Below, one piece after another: positions 21,691-31,248 of a stretch of 64,000 nucleotides of DNA. The stretch is from Rutpela maculata (taxonomy: Eukaryota > Arthropoda > Insecta > Coleoptera > Cerambycidae). Both the position numbers and the translations under genes were made by a program. The DNA lies in NCBI GenBank assembly GCA_936432065.2, contig OW386286.2, positions 280,656,088-280,720,087 of the forward strand, in the 5' to 3' direction. The notes under the pieces are model-generated. The model saw nothing but the letters and a program-made list of their open reading frames with translations, was not told the origin of the DNA and searched no databases. Every line of letters begins with the position of its first letter. Positions within the stretch are counted from its first letter, which is position 1.

Positions 21691-24371
21691 ATTGGGGTGA
21701 GTGGAGGCCTCAGGAGAGTATCCTAAAGAACATCGAGGAGACTTTACAATTGGCCTTGGTGCCTAATAGTGAAGCACAAAAGACGGTACAAGACAGGCTT
21801 AATTTAATGCAAAATTTGACAGATTTTTCCAACTATCTCTTATTCATATTGGGAAGTTCGTCATTTTCCGAGGATATCAGGTCCCTAAGCGGGATTCTGC
21901 TTAAAAATAATATCTTGCCGATCTTCGGAACTCTAAATCAGGAGGATAATTCGAAGATTAAAAGTGAATGTCTGCGATTGTTGAAGGATCCGTGCCGAGA
22001 AGTCCGGATAAGTATAAGCAACGTTATCGTCATTATTGCTAAGGATAATCTGAAATCGTGGCCAGAATTGATACAATATTTGGTTAAAGCCTTTGTTACA
22101 CAAGACGAATACAGTGAGGTGGCTTTAACGACCCTGTTTAAAGTTTGCGAGGAATTGATTAACAGCCAGAAACCTCAGGAGGATATTTATCGAATAACCA
22201 AAGAGGTATTTCCAAAATTCGTGGACTATGTCGCCATAGAAACATGCACGATACGCCAGGACATTATTCGTCTGACTAATCAGTTCCTGCAGGACTACTT
22301 CCAAGTCATGAAACAGTCAATAGATCTTGGACTTTACCTGAGAAATGTCATGCAGCTGGCTAACACAGGCGATGTGGAATTACAAAAGTATATCTGCCAC
22401 ACGTTCGTTATTTATGTGGAAAATCAAGAGGAAACGTTGCTACCTCACCTGCATGATATCATTTGTTATTTAATAGAGAAATGTCAACACGAAGACCAAG
22501 AAGTGGCTTTGCAGGCCTGCGAATTCTGGTTGGCTACAACAAAGCTAAACACTTGCAAAGACATTTTATCGCCGTATATCGAAAAACTCTTGCCGATTCT
22601 GTTGAAAAACATGAAGTACTCGGCCACGGAGTTGCATATAATTAAAGACAGCTTGGGAGCCGATGCGCACAGCAAAGATCTGTCGAAAGACATCTCCCCG
22701 TTTCATATGAAAGACAGGAGCAATCTGGGGGAAGGTGAAGAATACTTCAGCGATGAAGATCTCGCGGATCAAAATGACGACTTTGACGATTTCTACGTAG
22801 GCTGGACTTTGAGAAAATGCAGCGCCGCATCGTTGGATTCGATCGCCGTTAAGTTTGGCGAGGAGCTGTTGCCCTTATTAATACCGCTTATAAGCGAGAT
22901 GCTACGCCACTCTGACTATCTGGTGAAGGAATCGGCGATACTGGCGCTTGGCGCCATAGCCGAGGGCTGCATAAAGGGCTTAAAGTCTGAGCTGCCCGAT
23001 CTGATTCGCTTCTTGATCTGCTCCATGAGCGACGAGCATTCCGTCGTTCGTGTGATAACCTGCTGGACCCTGAGCCGATATGTTGGATGGATTGTGAGTG
23101 TCCGTGTGGATAACCCTGAAGAGTTCTTCGTACCTGTCATGACGATTCTACTGAAGCACTTTATCGACGAGAATAAGAGAGTGCAACGAGCCGCTATCTC
23201 AGCATTCTGTATTTTCCAAGAGGAGGCGCAGTTGAAACTCATCCCGTATATCGATTTTATATTGGAAGGCTTCAAGTACGGCTTTGAGCGGTTCCATTGC
23301 AGGAGTCTGTATTTGTTGTACGACGCTATCGGCGTTCTAGCCCAATCTGTTGGAAATCATCTAAGTAAAGAGGAGTACGTCAACAAACTGCTGCCACCAC
23401 TTATGAATAAGTTCACGGAACTTAATAATTTTTACGACGATCACTTCATAGCCGTGTTGGAATGCCTCTCAAATGTGATACCCGCGTTGGAAGTGTCCTT
23501 CTTGCCTTACTCAGAAACCGTTTACTTGCACTGCTTACAGTTGATCAACGACACGTTGATAGCCTGTATTAACTATCAACAATACCCTAACGAATACGAT
23601 CCCCCTGACAAAGAACCCATGAACGTGGCTCACGACGTGCTGTACAGTATGGCGCTCGGTCTGAAAACCCACTTCGTCAAGTACGTAACGAATAGCAATC
23701 TCATTTATTTGCTGTACACGACTATGCAGGATGGGTCCAACTTAATCCGGCAGACTTCCATCGCTTTGTACGGGGAATTAATAGGTCTGTGTTATCCGTT
23801 TTTGGCCTCCAACGTGAACGAGTACATTCCCCTCATCATTAAAAACCTGGACGAACATACCGACGGAGTTTGCAATAACGCGGCTTGGGTTATAGGGAAA
23901 CTATGCTCGGTAATGGGAAACAGTATACAGCAGTTCCTGCCAGAAATCCTGACTGCATTTGTACACATCCTGCGAGCGCCGGCCATGGCACGGACAATGC
24001 ACAAAACCGTGGCCATCTCCCTTTGCATCATATTTTTCGTGTGTCCGGACGTCACCATACCGGAAATGGACGTCATAGTGAAAAATTGTTGTATGCTAGT
24101 GAGGAACGTTCGAGATTCGGACGAGAAGGACTTAGCCTTCCGGGGTTTGTGTGAGATCATCATTCATCATCCGGAGTTCAACAAGAATTACTTCATTTTT
24201 TTCTGCGACGCGGCAGCGTCTTGGGTTAACATCAGGATGGACTTGAAGGATATGATCAGAAATGTGTTGTTGTCTTTCAAGCAGCAATGTGGGGACGAAA
24301 ACTGGGCACAGTTCTACTGTCAATTTCCTGAAGCTCTGAAGATGAAATTGCACGATCTTTACGGGGTGTGA
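21687..24371 (+). CDS. TNPO1: Transportin-1-like nuclear import receptor, intronless
   Basis: The frame of 894 codons is unbroken (human transportin-1 has about 890-898). Transportin binds PY-NLS cargo such as hnRNP proteins, carries it through the nuclear pore and releases it on RanGTP. Recognisable landmarks are MNWGEWRPQE at the start, RSLSGILLKNN near residue 70, the acidic H8-loop region GEGEEYFSDEDLADQNDDFD near residues 350-368, WTLRKCSAASLD near 373, ITCWTLSRY with Trp460, NNAAWVIGKL with Trp734, FIFFCDAAASWVNIRMDL and the C-terminal GDENWAQF...LHDLYGV. Both Trp residues correspond to the cargo-site tryptophans of the human protein (W460, W730). The gene lies whole inside phosphatase intron 1 on the same strand, has no introns in the coding region, and is GC-richer than its surroundings. 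It is best read as an intact retrogene; an intronless ancestral gene is the alternative. Confidence 0.95.
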   Translation: MNWGEWRPQESILKNIEETLQLALVPNSEAQKTVQDRLNLMQNLTDFSNYLLFILGSSSFSEDIRSLSGILLKNNILPIFGTLNQEDNSKIKSECLRLLKDPCREVRISISNVIVIIAKDNLKSWPELIQYLVKAFVTQDEYSEVALTTLFKVCEELINSQKPQEDIYRITKEVFPKFVDYVAIETCTIRQDIIRLTNQFLQDYFQVMKQSIDLGLYLRNVMQLANTGDVELQKYICHTFVIYVENQEETLLPHLHDIICYLIEKCQHEDQEVALQACEFWLATTKLNTCKDILSPYIEKLLPILLKNMKYSATELHIIKDSLGADAHSKDLSKDISPFHMKDRSNLGEGEEYFSDEDLADQNDDFDDFYVGWTLRKCSAASLDSIAVKFGEELLPLLIPLISEMLRHSDYLVKESAILALGAIAEGCIKGLKSELPDLIRFLICSMSDEHSVVRVITCWTLSRYVGWIVSVRVDNPEEFFVPVMTILLKHFIDENKRVQRAAISAFCIFQEEAQLKLIPYIDFILEGFKYGFERFHCRSLYLLYDAIGVLAQSVGNHLSKEEYVNKLLPPLMNKFTELNNFYDDHFIAVLECLSNVIPALEVSFLPYSETVYLHCLQLINDTLIACINYQQYPNEYDPPDKEPMNVAHDVLYSMALGLKTHFVKYVTNSNLIYLLYTTMQDGSNLIRQTSIALYGELIGLCYPFLASNVNEYIPLIIKNLDEHTDGVCNNAAWVIGKLCSVMGNSIQQFLPEILTAFVHILRAPAMARTMHKTVAISLCIIFFVCPDVTIPEMDVIVKNCCMLVRNVRDSDEKDLAFRGLCEIIIHHPEFNKNYFIFFCDAAASWVNIRMDLKDMIRNVLLSFKQQCGDENWAQFYCQFPEALKMKLHDLYGV

Positions 24372-24376
24372 ATTAA

Positions 24377-24382
24377 AATAAA
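24377..24382 (+). terminator. Polyadenylation signal AATAAA (proximal)
   Basis: AATAAA begins six bases after the transportin stop codon. It may be used, or the mRNA may extend to the distal signals near 24.9 kb. Confidence 0.4.
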
Positions 24383-24881
24383 TATGTAACGGGGAATATA
24401 TGCAATGGGTGGGAAGGCTTGAGTGCACCTGCCTTGAGTTTACCGCGTAATTTTTCAATATCGTCCGCGAGGGAGGGCCGTTTTGCCAAATACTTAGAGT
24501 CACGCGTTTAAAAAAGAAGAGATACTTTTTTTTTTGTTCAGAATCATGTTTTCATTAAACGAATGAGATCACACAGTGAGCCTTTTAGAGACATTGATAA
24601 AATTGATTTGTATTCATTTACCAAAAAACCATAATATGAAGTATACTTCGGACAAATTGCTTTTCGTAAAACATTTCAATTCATTATTGTAATAATGTTC
24701 TGGTTTGTTTAAGCTTTGTTCCAACGAGTTTCTATTTAGTTTTGAATCTACTTGTTTAACTGTAACGTAATCATATGTATTAAGATCTTTCGAAAATTGC
24801 TAATTTATTTCTATAGTGGATAATGTAATGTCAGTACTGATTGTACATGTTTATTCTAATTATTACTTTTATTTGTTCTGA

Positions 24882-24921
24882 AATAAAATTTCTCCATTAT
24901 TTTTGTAATGTATGCAATAAA
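24882..24921 (+). terminator. Distal polyadenylation signals
   Basis: AATAAA occurs at 24882-24887 and again at 24916-24921, followed by T/GT-rich sequence (TTTTGTAATG, TTTGTAGGTGTT). With the proximal signal these give a 3' UTR of up to about 550 bp. No genomic poly-A tract marking a recent retrotransposition end was found. Confidence 0.45.
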
Positions 24922-25045
24922 TTTATATTTGTAGGTGTTAATTTTATTTCCTTAGGTACAGGGTTATTCATTATATATTGACCGCCCCCCCCTTCGTTTC
25001 TGTTATTGAAAATAAAAAAAGTTTCGTATAAAAGTTGTATATATA

Positions 25046-26001
25046 TAGAGAATATTATTTAGGTGTTATGCAAATCACAACTTGCACACTTTTTATTTAT
25101 TATGAAAATACCTACTTTCTGTATATTGTTGCCCTAATCTGGGCCCGCTAATATACTAGTTAGGCAAATACTTCAAAACACTCATTGGAGAACCAATCAA
25201 AACAACTACTCTTCTAGCTAATACTGACGAAGTATTGAATTACATGAGAGGATTCTTAGCATTTTAAAGAAAATATATTGAAAATACTTAAATCATTTAT
25301 TTACATTTAGTCATTCACACTTTTTTATTTAATATGAAATTATCTACTTTCTGTATGTTGGTACCTTAATCGGTACCAACATACACGCTAATATACTACT
25401 TAGGAAAACACTTTAAAACCCTCATTATTGGAAAAACAATCAAAACAACTACTCTTCTAGCTAATACTGATGAAGTATTGAATTACATGATAGGATTCCT
25501 GACATTTTAAGGCAAAAAATGTATATTGAAAATAAATATTAAAATACTTACTTAATTATTTATTGAAATTCAGTAATTCACGACAACTATTGAACCTTAC
25601 ATTCTATTTCAACTCTAGAAAAGTTGTACAAGTTTTTTCGAACTCGTTAGTTCTCATCAGTAGAGTATAAAAAACTTGTACAACTTTTCTAGAGTTGAAA
25701 TAGAATGTAAGGTTCAATAGTTGTTGTAAATGACTGAATTTCAATAAATAATTTAAGTATTTTCAATATATTTTCTTTAAAATGCTAAGAATCCTCTCAT
25801 GTAATTCAATACTTCGTCAGTATTAGCTAGAAGAGTAGTTGTTTTGATTGGTTCTCCAATAATGAGTGTTTTAAAGTATTTACCTAACTAGTATATTAGC
25901 GTGCCCAGATTAGGGCAACAATATACAGAAAGTAGGTATTTTCATAATAAATAAAAAGTGTGTAAGTTGTGATTTGCATAATACCTAAATAATATTCTCT
26001 A
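25046..26001. repeat. Palindromic element with TAGAGAATATT ends
   Basis: The right arm (about 25670-26001) is the inverse of the left; the left side carries a partial second tandem copy (about 25320-25600) of the same sequence. Both ends read TAGAGAATATTATTTAGGTATTATGC inward with small differences. The innermost arms (CTAGAAAAGTTGTACAAG and inverse) flank a 30-base loop that contains a hammerhead-like core (25621-25680). Fragments of the same end lie at 36528-36566 and 38391-38439. Non-autonomous. Confidence 0.8.
25621..25680 (-). ncRNA. Hammerhead-ribozyme-like core in palindrome loop
   Basis: On the minus strand the loop reads in order: stem III arm ending in UUUUUU, then A (candidate cleavage base at 25668), UACUCUA, CUGAUGA (25660-25654), GAACU-AACG-AGUUC (a five-pair stem II), then GAAA leading into the opposite stem III arm. 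All conserved core positions (C3-A9, G12-A14, the A15.1-U16.1 pair, an H at 17) are present and in the correct order. The weak point is stem I, only UA/UA around a CUC loop. Activity is not shown; a chance match remains possible. Confidence 0.4.
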
Positions 26002-26038
26002 ATCATGATAAAAGCAAATAAATAAAAAATAATCAACT

Positions 26039-26060
26039 GTATATATATATATATATATTT
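26039..26060. repeat. (TA)n microsatellite
   Basis: About ten TA units, followed by ATTTATTTATTTATTT, next to the 3' end of the jockey-like element. Confidence 0.7.
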
Positions 26061-26300
26061 ATTTATTTATTTTAAATACAATTAAAAAACAATCGCTTGC
26101 ATGATATAACTAGTAAGTAAGTAAGTAGTAAGACTTTATTTGTTCCATTTTACAAATGTCCGTATTGGACGTAGAACGTGTCAAAAAACATTTAAAATAT
26201 GGGCTTAAAAACAATAAAAATTTATACTTAAAACACTAATACATATCTAATTTAAAATGTATGTACAAAATACTTGATGTGGTTAATACGATTTGTAATC

Positions 26301-26593
26301 AGGCCTGTAGCTAGGGGGGGCCAGGACGGGCGATGCCTGTCCTGGAATAAGTTTCGTCCGACCTAGGTTGATTGCATAGAATAGAATAGAATAGATCTTT
26401 ATTCGGTTGTAAACAATAAAATTGTTGTAACCATGTCAAACAATGTAGTGATATAGGGGGCAATTTCAACTGTCTTCAATATTTTGAAAGAGATTGGGTA
26501 AAAAATTTTTTCGGACTAAAAAAGTGTTTTTTACGGGCCCCCCCCCTGAAAAATTATTTGCCCGCCCTTAAAGCACTTTCTAGCTACAGGCCT
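26301..26593. mobile_element. TIR element inserted in retrotransposon 3' UTR
   Basis: AGGCCTGTAGCTAG at the left and CTAGCTACAGGCCT at the right are inverted terminal repeats. Inside lies a (TAGAA)n tract at 26374-26395 followed by sequence resembling the 3' tail block at 37625-37765, so this small element itself contains a piece of another retroelement. Confidence 0.65.
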
Positions 26594-26619
26594 GCTTATA
26601 CAAATATCACAGTCAAGTT

Positions 26620-28291
26620 TCACAGATTTAATATACTGTTGTCCTCGAAAAATTCTTTGATGTCATAAAATGCCATTTTGAGAAGATAACTTTTTAAAGA
26701 ATGTTTTAATTTGTTTTTTGGGAGATTTCTTATCGATAAAGGGATTTTATTCCAGATTTTTATAATAGCAAGCTCTACATTTTTTTGTATATATGTGTAG
26801 CTGGTTTTCTCCATTGTTAAATTTTCTCTGTGTCTTGTGTTATACATATGCTCATGGTTATTAAAAAGAGATTTATTTTCAACAACGAATATCACCGATT
26901 CATAAATATATATGCTAATTAATGTTAATATTCGGTTATTTATAAATATTTGCTTACAGCTTTCATTTTGCTTCATATTGAAAATATTTCTCAAACAACA
27001 TTTTTGCATAGTCAATATTCTACTTATTTCTACCGAGTTTCCCCAAAAAATAATTCCATATTTGATTCTTGATTGAATATAGGCATGATATGCTGTGAGC
27101 GCTATTGGGATTCCTGAATTCTCAGCCAACACTTTTAATGCATATGAATACTTCCCAATATTTCGTGACAGATTATCAATGTGCACTCTCCAGTCCAGTC
27201 TCTTATCTATATAAAGGCCAAGAAATGATATATCATTACTAGACCTGAGCAAAACATCTCAAAAATATCAGTCAGTTTGTTGTTAAATACTATTAATTTT
27301 GTTTTGTCTACATTTAGCAGTAAATTATTGGCCGAGAACCAAACGTCCATAGCGCTCATTACTTCGGAGGTTTTTAATTGACAAGACTCAATATCTTTTT
27401 CACTAAAGATCAGTGATGTGTCATCATATAGAATCATAGTTTGATCACTCACACTAGGCATTTCATTTGTGTATAAAATATAAAGCAAAGGCCCTAGAAC
27501 TCCTTTTTTGTGGAACTCCTTTTTTGACGTTTACCATTTCAGATTTCTTTATATCACCACTTGGATCCCATTCCACAACATATTGCTTCCTATTTTCTAG
27601 ATATGATTCCATCAGTCGTAAGGCCACACCCCTGATCCCGTACAAATTCAGCTTCTTGCAAAGAATTTTGTAGTCCACACTGTCGAAGGCTTTAGAAAGG
27701 TCTAGACTCACTATAACAGTTTTTTTTGTTATTATTTAAGGACTCAAGTTTTTTTATCATTGTTTGATAAATTGCTCTTATTGTAGATTTTCCCTTTCTA
27801 AATCTGTTTGATAGATAGAATAGAGTGTTTAGTCAAAAAAGACTCTATTCTCACATATATGTTTTTCAATAATTTTGCTGATATTTGAAAAAAGCAATAT
27901 TGGTCGATAGTTTTTAAACTCATCCTTTTCTCCCTTTTTATAGATTGCCTTTACATATGCTATTTTAAGATCTTCAGGAAAAATTCCAGAACTGAAACTT
28001 AAGTTTATAATGTGTGCAATAGGATGGGATATTAAGTCTGCAACTTCCTTTAATAGGCATTTAGGGATCCCATCATGCCCAACTGACTTTATTTTTTAAA
28101 TTTCTTATACAGTTGAAAACCTCAAAAGTATTTACGGGACTTAAAAAAATGCTAGGAGTGAATTGTGTGATTTTATTGTAATTTACGTCAGAAGTTGCGT
28201 TTGTGTCAGGGCAGGAATTTATAAAATAGATGTTTGCATTATTTAATATCGCTACTGCGTTGGAGTCTGTATTCTTAAAATTCTCTAACAC
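26620..28291 (-). pseudogene. Jockey-like reverse transcriptase remnants
   Basis: Reading the minus strand from 28291 down: a segment upstream of the RT core (MLENFKNTDSNAVAILNNAN...), then near 27711 SLDLSKAFDSVDYKILCKKL (RT core with the AFDSVDY motif), near 27488 MILYDDTSLIFSEKDIE, and near 27252 FLGLYIDKRLDWRVHIDNLS through IQSRIKYGIIFWGNSVEI to the C-terminus. The catalytic YADD box reads LYDDTS: the alanine codon is missing. Several frameshifts separate the blocks, so the enzyme is dead. Confidence 0.9.
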
Positions 28292-28412
28292 ATTGTTTTT
28301 GTTTGCGTCATTTGTTTTTCCTGTAATATTTTTTTTCTGAAATCGATCGGGAATGTCTACATTTTCGGCGCGATTTTAGAGCGAAAAATGCACAATTCCA
28401 GTATTTTAATCC

Positions 28413-28465
28413 GTTGCTAGGAAACTATCAGATAACAGACCAGAAAAGATCCGTTACCAAGCAAC
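28413..28465. promoter_or_regulatory. Inverted pair of X-box-like sites, unit 1
   Basis: GTTGCTAGGAAAC (28413-28425; its reverse complement GTTTCCTAGCAAC is a full X-box) and GTTACCAAGCAAC (28453-28465) lie 27 bp apart. The second differs from the IFT52 X-box at 272-284 by one base, the spacer. The match is seen; any binding by RFX is inferred. Confidence 0.45.
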
Positions 28466-28879
28466 GCTCAACAAATGTTACTTCCCGGCCTAGGCCGGGA
28501 AGTAACATTCCCGTACGGCTTTTTATATATATTTTAATATGTTAATATTTTTGATTTTTATACGTTTAAAATAGTATTGATTGTGATTTCAGAAAATTTT
28601 TTTTTAAATGTTTATATTTTTGATTTTTATACGTTTAAAATAGTATTTATTGTGATTTCAGAAAAAATAGTATGTGTACTTCAGTGTGAAAGCACATTCC
28701 CAGACTTCGATGCTTGTTGGCCTCGGCTAGTGCCTCGGCCAACAATTGCATCGTCGTCCGGGAATGTATCGCTTTCACACCTAGATACACAATATACTAT
28801 TTTCTGAAATCGATCGGGAATGTCTACATTTTCGGCGCGATTTTAGAGCGAAAAATGCACAATTCCAGTATTTTAGTTC

Positions 28880-28932
28880 GTTGCTAGGAAACTATCAGAA
28901 AACTGACCGGAAAAGATCCGTTGCCAAGCAAC
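28880..28932. promoter_or_regulatory. Inverted pair of X-box-like sites, unit 2
   Basis: GTTGCTAGGAAAC at 28880-28892 and GTTGCCAAGCAAC at 28920-28932 repeat the unit 1 arrangement. The second site has one transition relative to unit 1 but still fits the consensus, while neighbouring bases have drifted. Confidence 0.45.
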
Positions 28933-29254
28933 GATCAACAAAGCCGTACGGGAATGTTACTTCCCGGCCTAGGCCGGGAAGTAACATTCCCGTACGGTTT
29001 TTTATATATATTTTAATATGTTAATATTTTTGATTTTTATACGTTTAAAATAGTATTGATTGTGATTTCAGAATTTTTTTTTTTAAATGTTTATATTTTT
29101 TATTTTTATACGTTTAAAATAGTATTTATTGTGATTTCAGAAAAAATAGTATGTGTACTTCGGTGTGAAAGCACATTCCCAGACTTCGATGAATTGCATC
29201 GTCGTCCGGGAATGTATCGCTTTCACACCTAGATACACAATATACTATTATGAG

Positions 29255-29341
29255 AGACCAACTGACTTTAGTTTTGTTTTCTGCATTTGAAATAAACTCA
29301 GAATTTGCTAGTTTTTTAGCTTGCTTTATCACTTTTTTCAA
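29255..29341 (-). pseudogene. Retrotransposon fragment beyond the dimer
   Basis: The minus strand reads MKKVIKQAKKLANSEFISNA then ENKTKVSW, a Lys-rich segment of the type found between endonuclease and RT domains of jockey elements. It continues in frame on the far side of the dimer insertion. Upstream of 29341 I can no longer follow the element. Confidence 0.6.
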
Positions 29342-29479
29342 AATCTCTGTATAGCTTATAAGTTGTGTTGTTTATTTGTCCCATAATTGTTTGTTGATAT
29401 AGAAAACTGGCCTCGGTGATAGGCCTTGGTAGCGGAAATAGGCCAGTGTTAAATAGATAAAAAAAAAATCTTTTGAGGC

Positions 29480-29830
29480 CTGCTGCTCAACTAAGCATTT
29501 CCATAACTTTTTTCCAGTAACTGTGCAGCAGTGAAAGTAATTTTCACCCCTCGGAAGGGTTGGAAAATGGTCAGGGATTGGCTCAGTGTCATTGCTGCAC
29601 CTTTTTTGAGATGTACTACTCACCTGAATGGCTCCATAATTTTTTTGAAACCTCTGTACAGCCGCTTTATTGAGAATCACCCTCTACGGGGTGGAAAGTG
29701 TTAGGGGATACTTTTGCACCGTCTTTAAAGTGGTTTGTACAACTGAGCAGTTTCATAATTTGTCTGAAACAAAGATATCGCTGTGCAGGGATGAAAGCGA
29801 TTTTCAACCCCCAATCTGCATGTCCGACAA
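29480..29830 (+). repeat. Three degenerate ~125-bp repeats
   Basis: The order (GCTC/GAGC)...CATAATTTTTTTGAAAC..CTGTGCAGC...GAAAG.GATTTTCACCC recurs at about 29485, 29620 and 29740. Frames overlapping these blocks have no protein-like features. Confidence 0.5.
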
Positions 29831-31138
29831 TCAAAAAATGCATTTTGACACATCATCTGATCACTGGTTTGGCGGGAATCTAAAGAATATTTGACGGTCG
29901 TACCGAAAAACAAAAACTACAAAGTTTGAGAAGGTGCCAACATTTTTTTTGAAAAGCACCAGTTTTGGCTTATTTCTGGCCAAAAATCTGGAAAATGGGC
30001 AAGCAGAAAATGGCATATGGTTTTCCAGCAATGAGCATTGACAACGAAAATTTTCCGCCTGGTCAGAAAGTGTTATACTACGTTCCAATTTTGGCCAGTG
30101 CTGCTAATTGCACGGAGAAAAAATGTTGGCATATATCGAATGTTGATCGCCAAGATACCCTCTTCAACTAGCATCAAGCCCCAAAGTGTTATACTCTGTG
30201 TTCCACAATTAAATATTTTCTCGGGCGGCTAGCACCAAAACGGTCAAGGGGGTAAGATAAAATGCTCAGAAAAATATTTGCTAAAACATAACAGCAATGC
30301 CAACATGTTATATTGCAGGCCCCATATATGTATCTTCTAGACTAATAGGAATATGAATTTGTGTTATTTAGGTAAGTATTATCTTTTGCAAAGCGTTCGC
30401 TGAATGCATAAAGTGACAGAATACTTTTTATTGATAAATTCGTGGTCCCCAAAAGTATTGGTGATACACTGGTCCAACACTAGATATTGGTACTGTTTCA
30501 GTAGTAGCATAGTTAATGTTTACTGACATTATTTAGTAGTAGAAGAATCCACTATTGCTTATATAAATTTATTATTAAAAGATTTAGAATACCTGCCTAA
30601 TGCGACGTCTCGATAATTGTTAAAAAAATATATAATTTTATACAATAAGAATTTGTAACCTGCCCATCCTGTATTGATTTACTCTAAGGAACTACTAAGG
30701 AGCTAACCATTCATCACTGTTTTGTTGTTTATACTATTATATTTTGACCTAATACTACTTGAAAATGACATGAAGTAAATTCTATTACTTTGCTGTTCAG
30801 GTAAAAGGTGTTATATGCAATGTATGTATAGTGTGGCGACAGCAGTGCTTCTGTTAAACAAGCTCTGCGAAAATATGTGATAGTATCACCAGCAATGCTG
30901 CATTGCTACATATATATATATCGAGTATAATGTTTTCTTTTTAGCCGATATTGTAGTACTAACACCTGCGTCTTCTACAAACATTAAAATTTCCTTGAAT
31001 TAATCATACTTAACTATAAGTTAGCAATCAAATGCATGTTTAAGTCCAATTACATTAACATGAATGATTGCAATATACAAATTGAAAAATTCATTTAATA
31101 ATCGTATACATTAATTAGATGTACTATTTTTGTTGCAG

Positions 31139-31248
31139 AAAATGTCCGCCCAATCTAATAGCCCCTCTGATAAAAATCGTAATAGAAGAAATAAGAAAAA
31201 ATTGCAAAAAACAACCACTCTCTTGTGGTTTTATACCTTCAGATAATG
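31139..31248 (+). CDS. PPM1F: PP2C phosphatase, exon 2
   Basis: The acceptor is TTTTTGTTGCAG| and the donor is AATG|GTAAGT. One base completes the lysine codon begun in exon 1, followed by 36 codons and one leftover base. It encodes KCPPNLIAPLIKIVIEEIRK and NCKKQPLSCGFIPSDN, matching the PPM1F segment RKAPPPLAAALAHEAVSQLL in position and character. The exon is too short and frame-dependent to show as an open reading frame starting with ATG. It was found by matching splice phase and family sequence. Confidence 0.8.

Larger units (their letters stand above)
28331..29246 (+). mobile_element. Head-to-tail dimer of a ~0.46-kb non-autonomous element
   Basis: Two units (about 28331-28800 and 28801-29246) share order and sequence: TTCTGAAATCGATCGGGAAT, a pair of X-box-like sites, a GGCCTAGGCC-centred palindrome, a twice-repeated AT-rich block with ATACGTTTAAAATAGTAT, and a closing hairpin (AGTATGTGTACTTC.GTGTGAAAGC ... 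GCTTTCACACCTAGATACAC). The second unit lacks ~45 bp of the hairpin loop. The dimer interrupts the reverse-transcriptase-element reading frame: ...KTKVSWSLI is at 29255-29280 and the continuation ITGKTND at 28300-28325. Confidence 0.8.
26110..29341 (-). mobile_element. Decayed jockey-like non-LTR retrotransposon
   Basis: The minus-strand element ends (3') in a (CTTA)n tail at about 26113-26132 and runs upstream to at least 29341. It contains reverse transcriptase fragments in at least three frames and has lost its endonuclease and ORF1 regions. It was interrupted by a TIR element in its 3' UTR (26301-26593) and by a dimeric element in the region upstream of the RT core (28331-29246). The (TTAC)n-type tail and the RT sequence are typical of jockey/CR1-like elements. 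Confidence 0.85.
1539..31138 (+). other. PP2C intron 1 (29.6 kb)
   Basis: It is bounded by a GTAAGT donor after exon 1 and a pyrimidine-rich TTTTTGTTGCAG acceptor before exon 2, and the reading frame is continuous across it. It holds the transportin retrogene on the same strand and at least ten repeat elements listed separately. Stretches in which I see no identifiable feature include about 1560-2690, 4180-5000, 12450-13290, 13435-14380, 18815-19345, 20630-21360 and 29900-31130. Confidence 0.75.

Noticed and set aside
22484..24503. Several minus- and plus-strand frames overlapping the transportin gene
   Set aside because: They are shadows of the real frame; none has family resemblance and all lie in alternate frames of conserved coding sequence.
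29126..30232. Cluster of 60-100 codon ORFs
   Set aside because: Apart from the retrotransposon piece at 29255-29341, these lie in degenerate repeats and resemble no protein.
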